From Streptomyces venezuelae ATCC 10712 (GTDB taxonomy: Bacteria > Actinomycetota > Actinomycetes > Streptomycetales > Streptomycetaceae): a stretch of DNA of 64,000 nt. The notes below the pieces were generated by a model, which saw nothing but the letters and a program-made list of their open reading frames with translations, did not search any database and was not told the DNA's origin. The stretch covers positions 5,088,001-5,152,000 of the forward strand of contig NZ_CP029197.1 in the NCBI RefSeq assembly GCF_008639165.1. The letters run 5' to 3'. Both the position numbers and the translations under genes were made by a program. This document shows positions 16,952 to 25,941 of the stretch, in pieces (within the stretch, counting starts at the first letter, position 1; the number at the start of each line of letters is the position of its first letter).

Positions 16952-17374
16952 GTGATCGACACCGACGGCGACCGCGTGGAGTGGCACTTCCCCGCGGAGG
17001 CGAACGCCGTGCGCACGGCCCGGCACGCCGTGCGCGAGACCCTGCGGGCCTGGGAGCTCGACTCGACCCTCGGCGATGTGACCGTCCTGCTGGTCAGCGA
17101 GCTGGTGACCAACTCCCTGCGGTACGCCTCCGGGCCCATCGGGGTCCGGCTCGTCCGCCCCCGGCGCGACGGCGCCGACCCCGCCCACCCGCCCGCGCTG
17201 CTCGTGGAGGTTTCCGATCCGCTTCCGGATCCGCCGACCGAGCGGGTCCCGGGACCCGAGGACGAGGGAGGCCGCGGGCTCGGTCTCGTGGCCTGTTCCG
17301 CCCGCCGCTGGGGAACCCGTAAGGGAAGGGCAGGCAAAACCGTATGGTTCGAGCTGGCTCTCCCTGGTGAGTAA
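16952..17374 (+). CDS. RsbW-like ATP-binding protein
   Basis: A 140-residue GHKL/HATPase protein of the anti-sigma-factor serine kinase type. Visible are FPAEANAVRTARHAVRETLR, the N-box LLVSELVTNSLRYA and the G1 box EDEGGRGLGLVACSA, ending with KTVWFELALPGE. Such proteins bind or phosphorylate anti-sigma antagonists, or act as lone kinases in Streptomyces signalling. GTG start at 16952, with a GGGGAAG site upstream. It lies 144 nt before the SpoIIE-like gene, whose C-terminus carries a closely similar ATPase domain (both end in KTVWFELALP). Confidence 0.88.
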   Translation: MIDTDGDRVEWHFPAEANAVRTARHAVRETLRAWELDSTLGDVTVLLVSELVTNSLRYASGPIGVRLVRPRRDGADPAHPPALLVEVSDPLPDPPTERVPGPEDEGGRGLGLVACSARRWGTRKGRAGKTVWFELALPGE

Positions 17375-17518
17375 ACAGGGTGGGACAACGATCACCGGTA
17401 CCCGGCGCGAAGCGACCGAGACCACCCTGTGATCGTGAACGTCGTGCCGTCGGGGCCTGCCGTATTGAATACTGCGGGCATGGCCGGTCCGGTGCGGTGA
17501 GCTGGAGGGGACGGTCGC

Positions 17519-20089
17519 GTGAGCGAGATACCTGAGAAGGCGAGTGGCGGCGTCGTGTGGCAGAGCAGCCCGCCCGGCTCCATCTATGACTACATCCGGG
17601 TGGCGTCCTTCTCCATCGGGCCCGACGGGCTCGTCGAGCAGTGGAGCCGACGCGCCGTGGACCTCTTCGGGGTCACCGCGGAGGAAGCGCGGGGCAAGGA
17701 CCCCGTCGAGGCCTTCATGCCCGCCGACCTGCGCGAGCGGGGCCACCGGCGGGTCAGGGAGATCCTCGACGGCAAGGAGTGGACAGGCCTCGTCCCCTTC
17801 CGGATGCCCGGCGAGGACCGGCCCCACGGCATCGCCGAGATGTACGTCATGCCGAGCGAGACCCAGACCGGGGAGCGGGCCGCGCTCTGCATCGTCGTGG
17901 ACGTGCGCGCCCTCCGCCGCATCGAGACAGACCTTGCCGCCTCCCAGGCGATATTCGGCCAATCCCCCTTCGGCTTTCTCCTCTTCGGCACGGACCTCAC
18001 CGTGAAGCGCGCCAACCGGCGCTTCGCCACCGTCTTCGGCGGCTCCGCCGACGACCACCGCGGCCGGACCGTGCACGACTACCTCAACCGGCCCGAGGCC
18101 GACCGGATGACCGCCGCGCTGAAGAGCGTCCTGGAAACCGGCGAGTCCGTCACCGACTTCGAGATAGTCGGCGCCGCGCCCGGCGCCCGGGACCGCCGCC
18201 ACTGGTCCATCAACCTCTACCGGGTGCACAGCGGCTCCGGCCGCCCCATCGGCGTCGCCGGCCTCGGCATCGACGTCACCCGCCGGCACAACGCCGCAAG
18301 GGAAGCCGCCAGCGCCCGCCGCAACCTCGCCCTCCTCAACGAGGCCGGAGCCCGCATCGGCAACTCCCTCGACCTGGAGGCCACCGCCCGCGAACTCCTC
18401 GACGTCGCCGTCCCTGGCTTCTGCGACCTGGCTTCCGTCGACCTCTACCAGGGCCTGCTCACCGGCGACGAGGCACCGCCAGGCCGGTGGGGAAGCTCCC
18501 ACGACATCGGCTACGGGGCCGGCAGCGCCGAACTCCGCAGGGTCGCCGTCGCCAGCGCCGTCTCCGACACGCCGCTCAGAACGGACGAGGGCCACGGCCC
18601 CGGCAGCGGCTGTTGCGGACCCGAACCCATCGAGGTCGGGGCCGTCCACCGCTACTCCTTCAACTCGCCCTGCGCCGGGGCCCTGCGCACCGGCCGGCTG
18701 CGGACCGTGCCCGGCGCCGACGGCGACCTCGTCCAGACCACCCTCGTCGTCCCGATGGTCGCCCACGACACCGTCGTCGGCCTCGTGCAGTTCTCCCGCG
18801 CCAAGGGCAGCGAGTCCTTCGGGGAGCGCGACCGGGCCCTCGCCGTCGAACTCGCCGCCCGCGCCGCCGTCTGCATCGACAACGCCCGGCTGTACCGACG
18901 CGAGCACGAGCGGGCCCTCATCCTCCAGCGCAGCCTGCTCCCGCCCGGCGACCCCGAGGCCGCCGGACTCGACATCGCCTGCCGCTACCTTCCCGGCACC
19001 GCCGCCACGGAGGTCGGCGGCGACTGGTTCGACGTCATCGAACTTCCCGGCCACCGCACCGCCCTCGTCATCGGGGACGTCATGGGCCGGGGCCTGCGCG
19101 CCGCCGTCGCCATGGGCGAACTGCGCACCGCCGTCCGCACCCTCGCCCAGCTCGACCTGGAGCCGGCCGAGGTCCTCTCCCACCTCGACGAGATCGCCCG
19201 CGGCCTGGGCGCCCCCATCGGCGCCCAGCAGTCCCGGAGCCACAAGTCCCGCGGCCCCGAACTCTCCGAGGTCTACCTCGCCACCTGCGTCTACGCGGTC
19301 TACGACCCGGTCACCCGCCGCTGCACCTTCGCCAACGCCGGGCACCTGCCGCCGGTGCTCGTCGAACCCGGCGAGGAGGCCCTGCTCCTCGACGTACCCC
19401 CCGGGATGCCGCTCGGGGTCGGCGGCGAACCCTTCGAGGAGGTCGAGGTCGAACTCCCCGAGGGCGCCCTGCTCGCCCTCTACACCGACGGGCTCGTCGA
19501 GTCCCGCGACCATCCCCTCGACGAGGGCCTGAGCGCCTTCCGGCGCGCCCTCACCGACCCGGCCCGCCCCCTGGAGGACGTCTGCGACCGGGTCCTGAAC
19601 AGCCTGGACACCGAGCACGGCGAGGACGACATCGCCCTCCTCATGGCCAGGATCCAGGGGCTCCCCAGCGAGTCGGTCGGCGACTGGCGGCTGCCCAGGG
19701 AACCCCGCTCGGTCGGCCGGGCCCGCGAGCTCGCCCGCACCCAGCTCAAGGCCTGGGACCTGGAACCACTCGTCGACACCGTCGAACTCCTCGTCAGTGA
19801 ACTCGTCACCAACGCGCTCCGCTACGGCGAGGGGGAGATCCGGCTGCGGCTGCTTCGCGACCGCACCCTCGTCTGCGAGGTCTGGGACTCCGGCCTCGTC
19901 CAGCCGAGGCGCCGCCGGGCCAAGGACACCGACGAGGGCGGCCGCGGCCTCCAGCTCGTCGGGCTGCTCAGCTCCTCCTGGGGCTCGCGCCGCACCCCGC
20001 GCGGCAAGACCGTCTGGTTCGAACTGGCCCTGCCGGACGGCGAAGGGGCGGCGGAACCCACGGTGGAACAGCTCCTCAGCATGTTCTGA
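17519..20089 (+). CDS. PAS-PAS-GAF-PP2C-ATPase signalling protein (SpoIIE family)
   Basis: An 856-residue cytoplasmic signalling protein. Residues about 20-125 and 135-262 are PAS domains, about 275-455 a GAF domain (ASVDLYQGLLTGDE, FGERDRALAVELAARAAVCI), about 475-695 a PP2C/SpoIIE phosphatase with EVGGDWFDVIEL, GDVMGRG, FANAGHLPPVL and LYTDGLVESRD, and about 725-845 an RsbW-type ATPase with LLVSELVTNALRYG and DEGGRGLQL. It therefore joins the phosphatase and kinase halves of an anti-anti-sigma switch in one chain. GTG start with GGAGGGGAC upstream. Its targets are probably STAS proteins and are not encoded here. Confidence 0.92.
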   Translation: MSEIPEKASGGVVWQSSPPGSIYDYIRVASFSIGPDGLVEQWSRRAVDLFGVTAEEARGKDPVEAFMPADLRERGHRRVREILDGKEWTGLVPFRMPGEDRPHGIAEMYVMPSETQTGERAALCIVVDVRALRRIETDLAASQAIFGQSPFGFLLFGTDLTVKRANRRFATVFGGSADDHRGRTVHDYLNRPEADRMTAALKSVLETGESVTDFEIVGAAPGARDRRHWSINLYRVHSGSGRPIGVAGLGIDVTRRHNAAREAASARRNLALLNEAGARIGNSLDLEATARELLDVAVPGFCDLASVDLYQGLLTGDEAPPGRWGSSHDIGYGAGSAELRRVAVASAVSDTPLRTDEGHGPGSGCCGPEPIEVGAVHRYSFNSPCAGALRTGRLRTVPGADGDLVQTTLVVPMVAHDTVVGLVQFSRAKGSESFGERDRALAVELAARAAVCIDNARLYRREHERALILQRSLLPPGDPEAAGLDIACRYLPGTAATEVGGDWFDVIELPGHRTALVIGDVMGRGLRAAVAMGELRTAVRTLAQLDLEPAEVLSHLDEIARGLGAPIGAQQSRSHKSRGPELSEVYLATCVYAVYDPVTRRCTFANAGHLPPVLVEPGEEALLLDVPPGMPLGVGGEPFEEVEVELPEGALLALYTDGLVESRDHPLDEGLSAFRRALTDPARPLEDVCDRVLNSLDTEHGEDDIALLMARIQGLPSESVGDWRLPREPRSVGRARELARTQLKAWDLEPLVDTVELLVSELVTNALRYGEGEIRLRLLRDRTLVCEVWDSGLVQPRRRRAKDTDEGGRGLQLVGLLSSSWGSRRTPRGKTVWFELALPDGEGAAEPTVEQLLSMF

Positions 20090-20120
20090 CCGGCGCCGGC
20101 CCCACGCGGCCGCGCGCCGG
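20090..20120. terminator. Weak hairpin between convergent genes
   Basis: CCGGCGC pairs with GCGCCGG in the 44-nt gap between the SpoIIE-like gene and the convergent PspA gene. The stem is only 7 bp with a 17-nt loop, so confidence is low. Confidence 0.4.
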
Positions 20121-20133
20121 AACCAGGACAGGA

Positions 20134-20841
20134 TCAGCGCTTGAGCGCCGCCAGCCGGGCCTCGATCTCGGCGCTGTCGCCCAGCGCGTCCAGCTGCTCG
20201 AACTGGGCGTCCAGCGAGGAGGCGGCCAGCTCCTGCTTGCCCATCGCCCGCGCCTCCTCCCGGCGCACCTTGTCCTCGAACCGGGCCAGATCGCTGGTCG
20301 GGTCGAGCACGTCGATGTTCTTCACGGCGTCCAGCATCGTGTTCTGCGCCTGCGCCGACCTGGCGCGGGCCACCAGCTCGTCGCGCTTCGCCTGGAGCTC
20401 GCCCAGCTTCGCCTTCATCTGGTCCAGGCCGGTCCTGAGCTTCAGCACCACCTCGGACTGGGCCGCGATCGTCGGCTCCGCCGTCCGCGCCTCCTTCTCC
20501 GACTGGAGCTGGCGGCCGAGCGCCACCTTCGCCAGGTTGTCGAAGCGGTCCGCCTCCGCCGTCTGCCCGCCGGCCCGCAGTTCGTCCGCCTTCCGGCTGG
20601 CGGCCAGCGCCTTGTCGCCCCACTCCCGCGCCGCCGCCACGTCCTCCTGGTGGTCCTGCTCCATCAGCCGGAGGTTTCCGATGGTCGTCGCCACCGCCTC
20701 CTCCGCCTCCGCGATGTTGTTCGCGTAGTCGCGGATGAGCTGGTCCAGCATCTTCTGCGGATCCTCCGCCTGGTCCAGCAGCGCGTTGATGTTGGCCTTG
20801 GCCAGCTGGGTGACCCGGCCGAGGATGGTCTGCTTGCTCAT
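20134..20841 (-). CDS. pspA: PspA/IM30 family protein
   Basis: A 235-residue, almost wholly coiled-coil protein of the phage-shock protein A family. It begins MSKQTILGRVTQLAKANINA and has the QLIRDYANNIAEAEEAVATT segment and the alternating Ala/Glu/Lys helices of the family. The C-terminal motif (SAEIEARLAALKR) is typical of actinobacterial members. It acts as a peripheral membrane-stress effector that forms oligomeric scaffolds on damaged membrane. AAGGAG precedes the ATG. It lies 53 nt downstream of the TPM-domain gene in the same direction, so both are probably one operon. Confidence 0.93.
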   Translation of the reverse strand: MSKQTILGRVTQLAKANINALLDQAEDPQKMLDQLIRDYANNIAEAEEAVATTIGNLRLMEQDHQEDVAAAREWGDKALAASRKADELRAGGQTAEADRFDNLAKVALGRQLQSEKEARTAEPTIAAQSEVVLKLRTGLDQMKAKLGELQAKRDELVARARSAQAQNTMLDAVKNIDVLDPTSDLARFEDKVRREEARAMGKQELAASSLDAQFEQLDALGDSAEIEARLAALKR

Positions 20842-20894
20842 GGCTCTTCTCCTTGAGAGGGACAGAAAGGGGGAGGGCGCGGACCGCGCCGCCC

Positions 20895-23000
20895 TCAGAA
20901 ACGGCCTCCGCCGCCCAGCCGGCCGCGCGTGCCGCTGCCACCGAAGCTGCCGGGCCCGCCGCCGAAACCTCCGCCCCCGAAACCCCCGCCCGAACCTCCA
21001 CCGAACCCCCCATGTCCGCCTCCCCTTCCCCCGCCGAACAGTCCGCCGAGGATGATGCCGCCGAGCACGGCCCCGCCGAGCCCGCCACCTCCTCCGCCCA
21101 CTCCTGATACACCGCCCATGCCGTTCGGGTTCCCATACGTCCGCACGTCCTGTTCGGCGAGGTCCTGGGCGCGCCGGGCGAGGGCGTCCGCCTGCTGGGC
21201 CTCCGCGAGGGCGGTCTGCGGGTCGCCGGCCTCCGCGAGCGCACGCGCCTTCTCCCAGCGGCGCCCGGCCTCCGCCAGGCGCGTCCGGGCCTCGCTGCCC
21301 ACCGCGCCCCGGTGCGTGGTGATGTAGTCCGAGGCCGCCCCGATCGCCGAGCGGGCCGTCAGCATCGCCTGGTCGAGGAGCGCGCGGGCGCGCCGGCTGC
21401 CCGACTCGCGCTCCCGCGCGCCCTCCAGTGCCTCGTCGAGCGCCGCGTCGGCCTCCTCGATCCTGCGCAGGGTGTCGATCGGGTCGTACCGTCCCGCGGC
21501 CATGACCCGCCGCACCTCGGCGAGCACCGACTCGGCGCGTGCGATCCGGCCCTGGAGGTCGGCCGTGGACACCCCCTCCGTGGTCCCGCGCAGCAGGCCG
21601 CGGGCGTCCGCGAGGTCCGCGTCGGTCTCCGAGACCGCCCCGGGCAGTTGGCCGACGGCCTCGGCGAGTTCCTGCGCCCGCCGGTCCACGGCGTCGATCA
21701 GCCGGCCCGCCTGGTCCACGGCGCCCTCGGCCGCCCGGATGTGGACGGCGGCCCCGCCGTTGTCACCGGCGTCGATCTGCTGGCGTGCCTGGTTGACGTG
21801 GGTCGTCGCGAAGACGAGCCGGTCCTTGGCCTGTTCGACGTCGCCCGCGACGGGCGCGGCGGCCGACTCCGCGTACCGCTCGCGCATCGCGGTCAGGGTG
21901 GCCTCCGCCGTGCCCACCCGCCCGGTCTGCTCCCGGAAGGCGGCCTCGACCGAGGCGAGGGCCTCGGGCGCGGTCCGCTCCAGGGCCCGCAGCCGGTCGA
22001 AGTCCTCGCTCTCGGCGTCCAGGCGGGCGTCCGCCTCGGCGCAGCGGCGCAGGATCTCCTCCAGCATGTTCCGCCGGGTCGCGTCGTCCTCGGGGAAGGC
22101 GTCGTCGAGCTTCTGCCGCAGCCGGAACGAGGCGGTCAGCTGCTCCTCGGCGAAGGCGACGGCCTCGGTGAAGGGGCGTACGGCCTCGTCACCGAACTGG
22201 GCGGTGGCGAAGCCGAGTTCCTCCTGACTGGTGCGGACGGCGTCGTCGGTGGCGACCAGCGACCGGCGGGCCTGTCCGTCGAGTTCTTCGAGGGTGGGCT
22301 GCGCGGGGGCCTTCGGGGCGCCCCAGCCCTGGCCGCCCTGCGGCGTGGTGCGGGTCTCGGTCCGCCGGCGCCGCTTGGTGTACGCGTAGGCGGCGACGGC
22401 CCCGGCGCCGCCGACGAGGACCACGGGCAGGACGAGGTCGGTCGCCGAGGCGCCGTCGTCGGTCGCGCCGCCCGGGTCGGCGGGGCCGGGGGTGATGGCG
22501 GGGGCGGGGACGGGCTGACCGGCGAGGACGGCGCGGTATCCGTCGGCCGCGCCGATCGCGGCGCCCGCCCAGTCGTTCTGCCGCAGCGCCGGTTCGATCG
22601 CGGTCTGGGCCACGTCGTCGAGCTGGGCCTGGGTGAGGCGCGAGGCCGGGTCGGCGGTGTAGCCGTACTGGCGGTCGTGGGTGGCGACGGCGAGCAGGAC
22701 GTCGTCGAGCCCCAGGCCGTTGCGCTCGGCCGTGGCGTCCGCCCAGGCCTGGCCGGTGCGGCCGGAGAAGTCGCGTACGTAGACGACGAAGAGCTGGACG
22801 CGGCGATCGTCGTAGAGCCGGTCGAGGGCCTGGACCACGGAGGCACGGCGGTCGCCGAGGGCGTCCACCCGGTCGGTGATCTGGCCGTCGCGGGACAGGA
22901 CGACGGGGTCGTCGGCATGGGCACCGTGTACGGCGGGCACGAGGAGCCACCACGCCGCCACGAGTACCGCGAGGAGGGCTCGGGTGGCTGTTCGCGTCAC
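20895..23000 (-). CDS. TPM-domain membrane protein with coiled coil and Gly-rich tail
   Basis: A 701-residue exported protein. The signal peptide (about 1-29, ALLAVLVAAWWLLVPAVHGA) is followed by a TPM domain (about 30-160; LSRDGQITDRVDAL, VQLFVVYVRDFSG, YGYTADPAS), a transmembrane helix near 182-205 followed by KRRRR, about 400 residues of coiled coil and a tail of Gly/Phe repeats. TPM (YgcG-like) proteins associate with thylakoid or membrane repair. GTG 23000 is chosen because it begins the signal peptide; upstream in-frame sequence is open but lacks coding character and no clear ribosome site is seen. It leads an operon with pspA, pointing to envelope-stress function. Confidence 0.85.
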   Translation of the reverse strand: MTRTATRALLAVLVAAWWLLVPAVHGAHADDPVVLSRDGQITDRVDALGDRRASVVQALDRLYDDRRVQLFVVYVRDFSGRTGQAWADATAERNGLGLDDVLLAVATHDRQYGYTADPASRLTQAQLDDVAQTAIEPALRQNDWAGAAIGAADGYRAVLAGQPVPAPAITPGPADPGGATDDGASATDLVLPVVLVGGAGAVAAYAYTKRRRRTETRTTPQGGQGWGAPKAPAQPTLEELDGQARRSLVATDDAVRTSQEELGFATAQFGDEAVRPFTEAVAFAEEQLTASFRLRQKLDDAFPEDDATRRNMLEEILRRCAEADARLDAESEDFDRLRALERTAPEALASVEAAFREQTGRVGTAEATLTAMRERYAESAAAPVAGDVEQAKDRLVFATTHVNQARQQIDAGDNGGAAVHIRAAEGAVDQAGRLIDAVDRRAQELAEAVGQLPGAVSETDADLADARGLLRGTTEGVSTADLQGRIARAESVLAEVRRVMAAGRYDPIDTLRRIEEADAALDEALEGARERESGSRRARALLDQAMLTARSAIGAASDYITTHRGAVGSEARTRLAEAGRRWEKARALAEAGDPQTALAEAQQADALARRAQDLAEQDVRTYGNPNGMGGVSGVGGGGGGLGGAVLGGIILGGLFGGGRGGGHGGFGGGSGGGFGGGGFGGGPGSFGGSGTRGRLGGGGRF

Positions 23001-23194
23001 AAAAAGGAGGCTATGTCCGTGTATGCGGCTTCGCGACCGGGAGATCGGGCTGATATCCGGTCGATCGTTCCTCGGAATTTCCGATGATCGGTCCGGACGG
23101 AAACCGTTCTCCACAGGCCGACGTCACTGTCGGTAGTCACCGCTACGGTGTGAAGCGGTGGGATCAGTGACACGACGACTCTTGGGGGGCTCGG

Positions 23195-24214
23195 GTGAGT
23201 GGACGGCTGAGGGGAATGTGGCGACGGGGGCGCTGGTGGGTGCTCGGTCTCGTCCTCCTGCTCGTGGTGCCCCCGCTGTTCGGCGCGCTCGCACTGCGCG
23301 TCAGCTACGCGGGTGACCTCAGGGACGACGCGAGGACCCGGAGCAAGGACGCCGTGTGGCTCGGCCACGCCTGGGTCGACGGACGGAAGAAGGACGCCGA
23401 CCTGACCGCCTTCGCGGCGCGGATCAAGGGCACGGGCATCCGCGACCTGTACGTCCACGCCGGACCGCTGGAGCACGACGGAACCCTGCCCGCCGCCCGG
23501 TATCCCCGCGCGAAGTGGTTCATCGACGCGGTGCACCGCACGATGCCGGGGATACGGGTGCAGGCCTGGCTCGGCGACGTCCTCGCCACCGAGGGGCCGA
23601 ACGGACTGCACCTGGAGAAGGCCGAGTCTCGCGCGGCCGTGGTCACCTCGGCCCGGCAGATCCTCGACACCGGCTTCGACGGGGTCCACTTCGACCTGGA
23701 GCCGCTGCTCTCGGACGACGCCGACTACCTCTCCCTCCTCGACGACCTCGGGAAGGTCACCCGGCCGAGAAAGGCACAGCTCTCGATCGCCGCGCACCAG
23801 ATAGACCCGCTGCCGGGCCTGCACACGGTGAACGGCGCGCTGAGCGGCAGCGAGAAGTGGTGGTCGCAGGAGTTCTTCGGCCAGGTCGCCCGGCGGGTCG
23901 ACCAGATCGCCGTCATGTCGTACGACACCTGGATGCCGCTGGAGAGCCTCTACGGCGGGTACGTCGCCCAGCAGACGAGCCTCGCCCTCGAAGTGACCCC
24001 GGAGACGACCGACCTGCTGATGGGGCTCCCCTTCTTCCACGAGGACGACCTCGGCCACCACGAGAACGCGGAGACCGTCGAGGCCGCCGTCCGGGGCGTC
24101 AGACTCGGCCTCGGGCGCACCGACCCCGGCCGCGAGCGGTTCGGCGTCGCGCTGTACGTCGACTTCGCCGCGGAGGAGGGCGACTGGGCGGCCTACCGCG
24201 CCGGCTGGCACTGA
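23195..24214 (+). CDS. Membrane-anchored GH18-like protein
   Basis: A 339-residue protein with a basic N-terminus, one transmembrane helix (about 14-36; WWVLGLVLLLVVPPLFGALA) and an extracytoplasmic domain with glycoside hydrolase 18 hallmarks: a strand ending DGVHFDLEP (residues 162-170), in which the usual DGxDxDxE carries His at the first inner Asp but keeps the last Asp and the catalytic-position Glu169, and VMSYDTWMPL, matching the MxYD strand. I cannot place it in a named family. GTG 23195, with GGGGGGCTCGG upstream. It is divergent from the TPM gene, so the intergenic 194 nt may hold both promoters. Confidence 0.75.
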   Translation: MSGRLRGMWRRGRWWVLGLVLLLVVPPLFGALALRVSYAGDLRDDARTRSKDAVWLGHAWVDGRKKDADLTAFAARIKGTGIRDLYVHAGPLEHDGTLPAARYPRAKWFIDAVHRTMPGIRVQAWLGDVLATEGPNGLHLEKAESRAAVVTSARQILDTGFDGVHFDLEPLLSDDADYLSLLDDLGKVTRPRKAQLSIAAHQIDPLPGLHTVNGALSGSEKWWSQEFFGQVARRVDQIAVMSYDTWMPLESLYGGYVAQQTSLALEVTPETTDLLMGLPFFHEDDLGHHENAETVEAAVRGVRLGLGRTDPGRERFGVALYVDFAAEEGDWAAYRAGWH

Positions 24215-24296
24215 CCCCCGCGCACCGGGGGAGGAGGGGCAGGAGGAGGATGGAGCCCTCGGCGCCGTCCGGCGCCGCGCACCGGGGGAGTACGCC

Positions 24297-25190
24297 ATGA
24301 CCAGCCGTCTCTTGATGCCCGTCCGACCCTTCCGGACCACCGGCCCGGGCCGTGCCCGGACCGCCCCGACGGTCGGTACCGCCCCGACGGCCGGTACCGC
24401 CCCGACTGCGGAGGCCGCCGGGGCGACCAGGGCCACGGCGATCCTCGACCTGGCGCACCCCCGGGTCGTCGCGTTCGTGGGGCGGGTACGGCGGGCGGCG
24501 GACGAGCGGGGCGCGACGACCGACCTCGACCGGCTCCGGACCGCCCACGGGATCATCGCCGCCACGGTGCGGCCGGTGTACTCCGTGGAGGACCTGCGCC
24601 GGGTGTCGCGGACGCTGCGGCTCGGGCGCGGCTCGTGCAGTCAGCGGATGGCGGTCCTGGAGGCGGTGGCCCGGTCGATCGGCGTGCCCACCCGGGTGCG
24701 GGGCCTTCTCGTGGACGGCGCCTTCTGGTACCCGCGCTTCCCGAAGCTGCGCCCCTTCGTGCCCGAGGAGGTGCTGCTCGCGTGGCCCGAGTTCCTGCTC
24801 GACGGCACGTGGGTCCCGATCGCGGAGCTCTTCGCGGACGCGCAGCCGGCCGCACCCGTGTCCAGGGCGGGCGCCTTCACCAACTCCGGTGCGGAGACCC
24901 TGTTCGAGGCCGTGGCACGGACCGGCGTCGACTGGGACGCCCCGGCCGCGTGCGCCGGAGCGGCGCCGTGCGACCTCTCCGCCCACCTGCGGACGGACCT
25001 GGGCCGCTTCACCTCCCGCGACGAGCTCTTCGCCCGGCACGGTCAGACGCTCTGCCTCCCCGCCCGTACCCTCGCCGAACCGCTCCTCGGCCGCTGGAAC
25101 GCGGGCGCCGGCGCGGACCCCGATGCCCACCCCGGCGCCGATCCCGAGACCGCCCCGGACCCCGGCGCTACGGCGTCCTCCGCCGCCTGA
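24297..25190 (+). CDS. Transglutaminase-like domain protein with altered triad
   Basis: A 297-residue protein with transglutaminase-core similarity: the nucleophile region GRGSCSQRMAVLEAVARSIG puts Cys114 at a helix start, followed by VPTRVRGLLVDGAF and LLAWPEFLLDGTWVPIAELF. In active members the residue before AW is the catalytic His and an Asp follows WV.V; here those positions are Leu161 and probably Glu. An N-terminal Thr/Ala/Pro repeat (TAPTVGTAPTAGTAPTAEA) and an acidic Ala/Pro tail flank the domain. No signal peptide. GGGGGAG precedes the ATG. Its 3' end overlaps the convergent sdhB-like gene by 23 nt. It could be catalytically inactive or act by a different chemistry. Confidence 0.75.
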   Translation: MTSRLLMPVRPFRTTGPGRARTAPTVGTAPTAGTAPTAEAAGATRATAILDLAHPRVVAFVGRVRRAADERGATTDLDRLRTAHGIIAATVRPVYSVEDLRRVSRTLRLGRGSCSQRMAVLEAVARSIGVPTRVRGLLVDGAFWYPRFPKLRPFVPEEVLLAWPEFLLDGTWVPIAELFADAQPAAPVSRAGAFTNSGAETLFEAVARTGVDWDAPAACAGAAPCDLSAHLRTDLGRFTSRDELFARHGQTLCLPARTLAEPLLGRWNAGAGADPDAHPGADPETAPDPGATASSAA

Positions 25191-25941
25191 TCGTGTTGCC
25201 CAGCCACACGAGCGGGTCGTACTTCCGGTCCACGACCCGCTCCTTCAGCGGGATCAGGGCGTTGTCGGTGATGCGGATGGACTCCGGGCACACCTCCGTA
25301 CAGCACTTGGTGATGTTGCAGTAGCCGAGGCCGTGTTCCTCCTGTGCCGACCGCCGCCGGTCGATCCCGGCCTCCTCCGCCGCGTCCAGCGGGTGCATGT
25401 CGAGCTCGGCGACCCGCATGAGGAAACGGGGCCCGGCGAAGGCCGCCTTGTTCTCCTCGTGGTCGCGGACGACATGGCAGGTGTCCTGGCACAGGAAGCA
25501 CTCGATGCACTTGCGGAACTCCTGCGAGCGCTCGACGTCCTCCCGCCGCATCCGGTACTCGCCGGGTGCCACCCCGGCGGGCGGCACGAACGCCGGGACC
25601 TCCCTGGCCTTCGCGTAGTTGAAGGACACGTCGGTCACCAGGTCGCGCACGACGGGGAAGGCCCGCATCGGGGTCACGGTGATCACCTCGTCCCGGGCGA
25701 ACACCGACATCCGGGTCATGCAGAGCAGCCGCGGCCGGCCGTTGATCTCGGCCGAGCACGAGCCGCACTTGCCCGCCTTGCAGTTCCAGCGCACCGCGAG
25801 GTCCGGCGCCTGGGTGGCCTGCAGCCGGTGCACGACGTCGAGGACGACCTCGCCGTCGTGGACCTCCACGGTGTAGTCGGTGAGGGCGCCGCCGTCGGTG
25901 TCCCCCCGCCACACCCGGAACCGCGCGTCGTACGTGCTCAT
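25168..25941 (-). CDS. sdhB: Succinate dehydrogenase/fumarate reductase iron-sulfur subunit
   Basis: A 257-residue iron-sulfur protein. The 2Fe-2S plant-type motif is CKAGKCGSC with a fourth Cys in RPRLLC; the C-terminal ferredoxin part has CIECFLCQDTC and CCTEVCP for the 4Fe-4S and 3Fe-4S clusters. It passes electrons between the flavoprotein and the membrane anchor. Its ATG overlaps the stop of the flavoprotein gene by 4 nt (ATGA). The last 23 nt are shared with the convergent transglutaminase-like gene. It is the terminal gene of the four-gene operon that reads down from 28959. Confidence 0.93.
   Translation of the reverse strand: MSTYDARFRVWRGDTDGGALTDYTVEVHDGEVVLDVVHRLQATQAPDLAVRWNCKAGKCGSCSAEINGRPRLLCMTRMSVFARDEVITVTPMRAFPVVRDLVTDVSFNYAKAREVPAFVPPAGVAPGEYRMRREDVERSQEFRKCIECFLCQDTCHVVRDHEENKAAFAGPRFLMRVAELDMHPLDAAEEAGIDRRRSAQEEHGLGYCNITKCCTEVCPESIRITDNALIPLKERVVDRKYDPLVWLGNTIRRRRTP

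Noticed and set aside
15734..21244. A very long open frame on the minus strand (over 1,800 codons).
   Set aside because: It runs antisense to the SPOR-like, Nudix, RsbW-like and SpoIIE-like genes, which have clear domains and ribosome sites; long antisense frames are a side effect of high GC at third positions.
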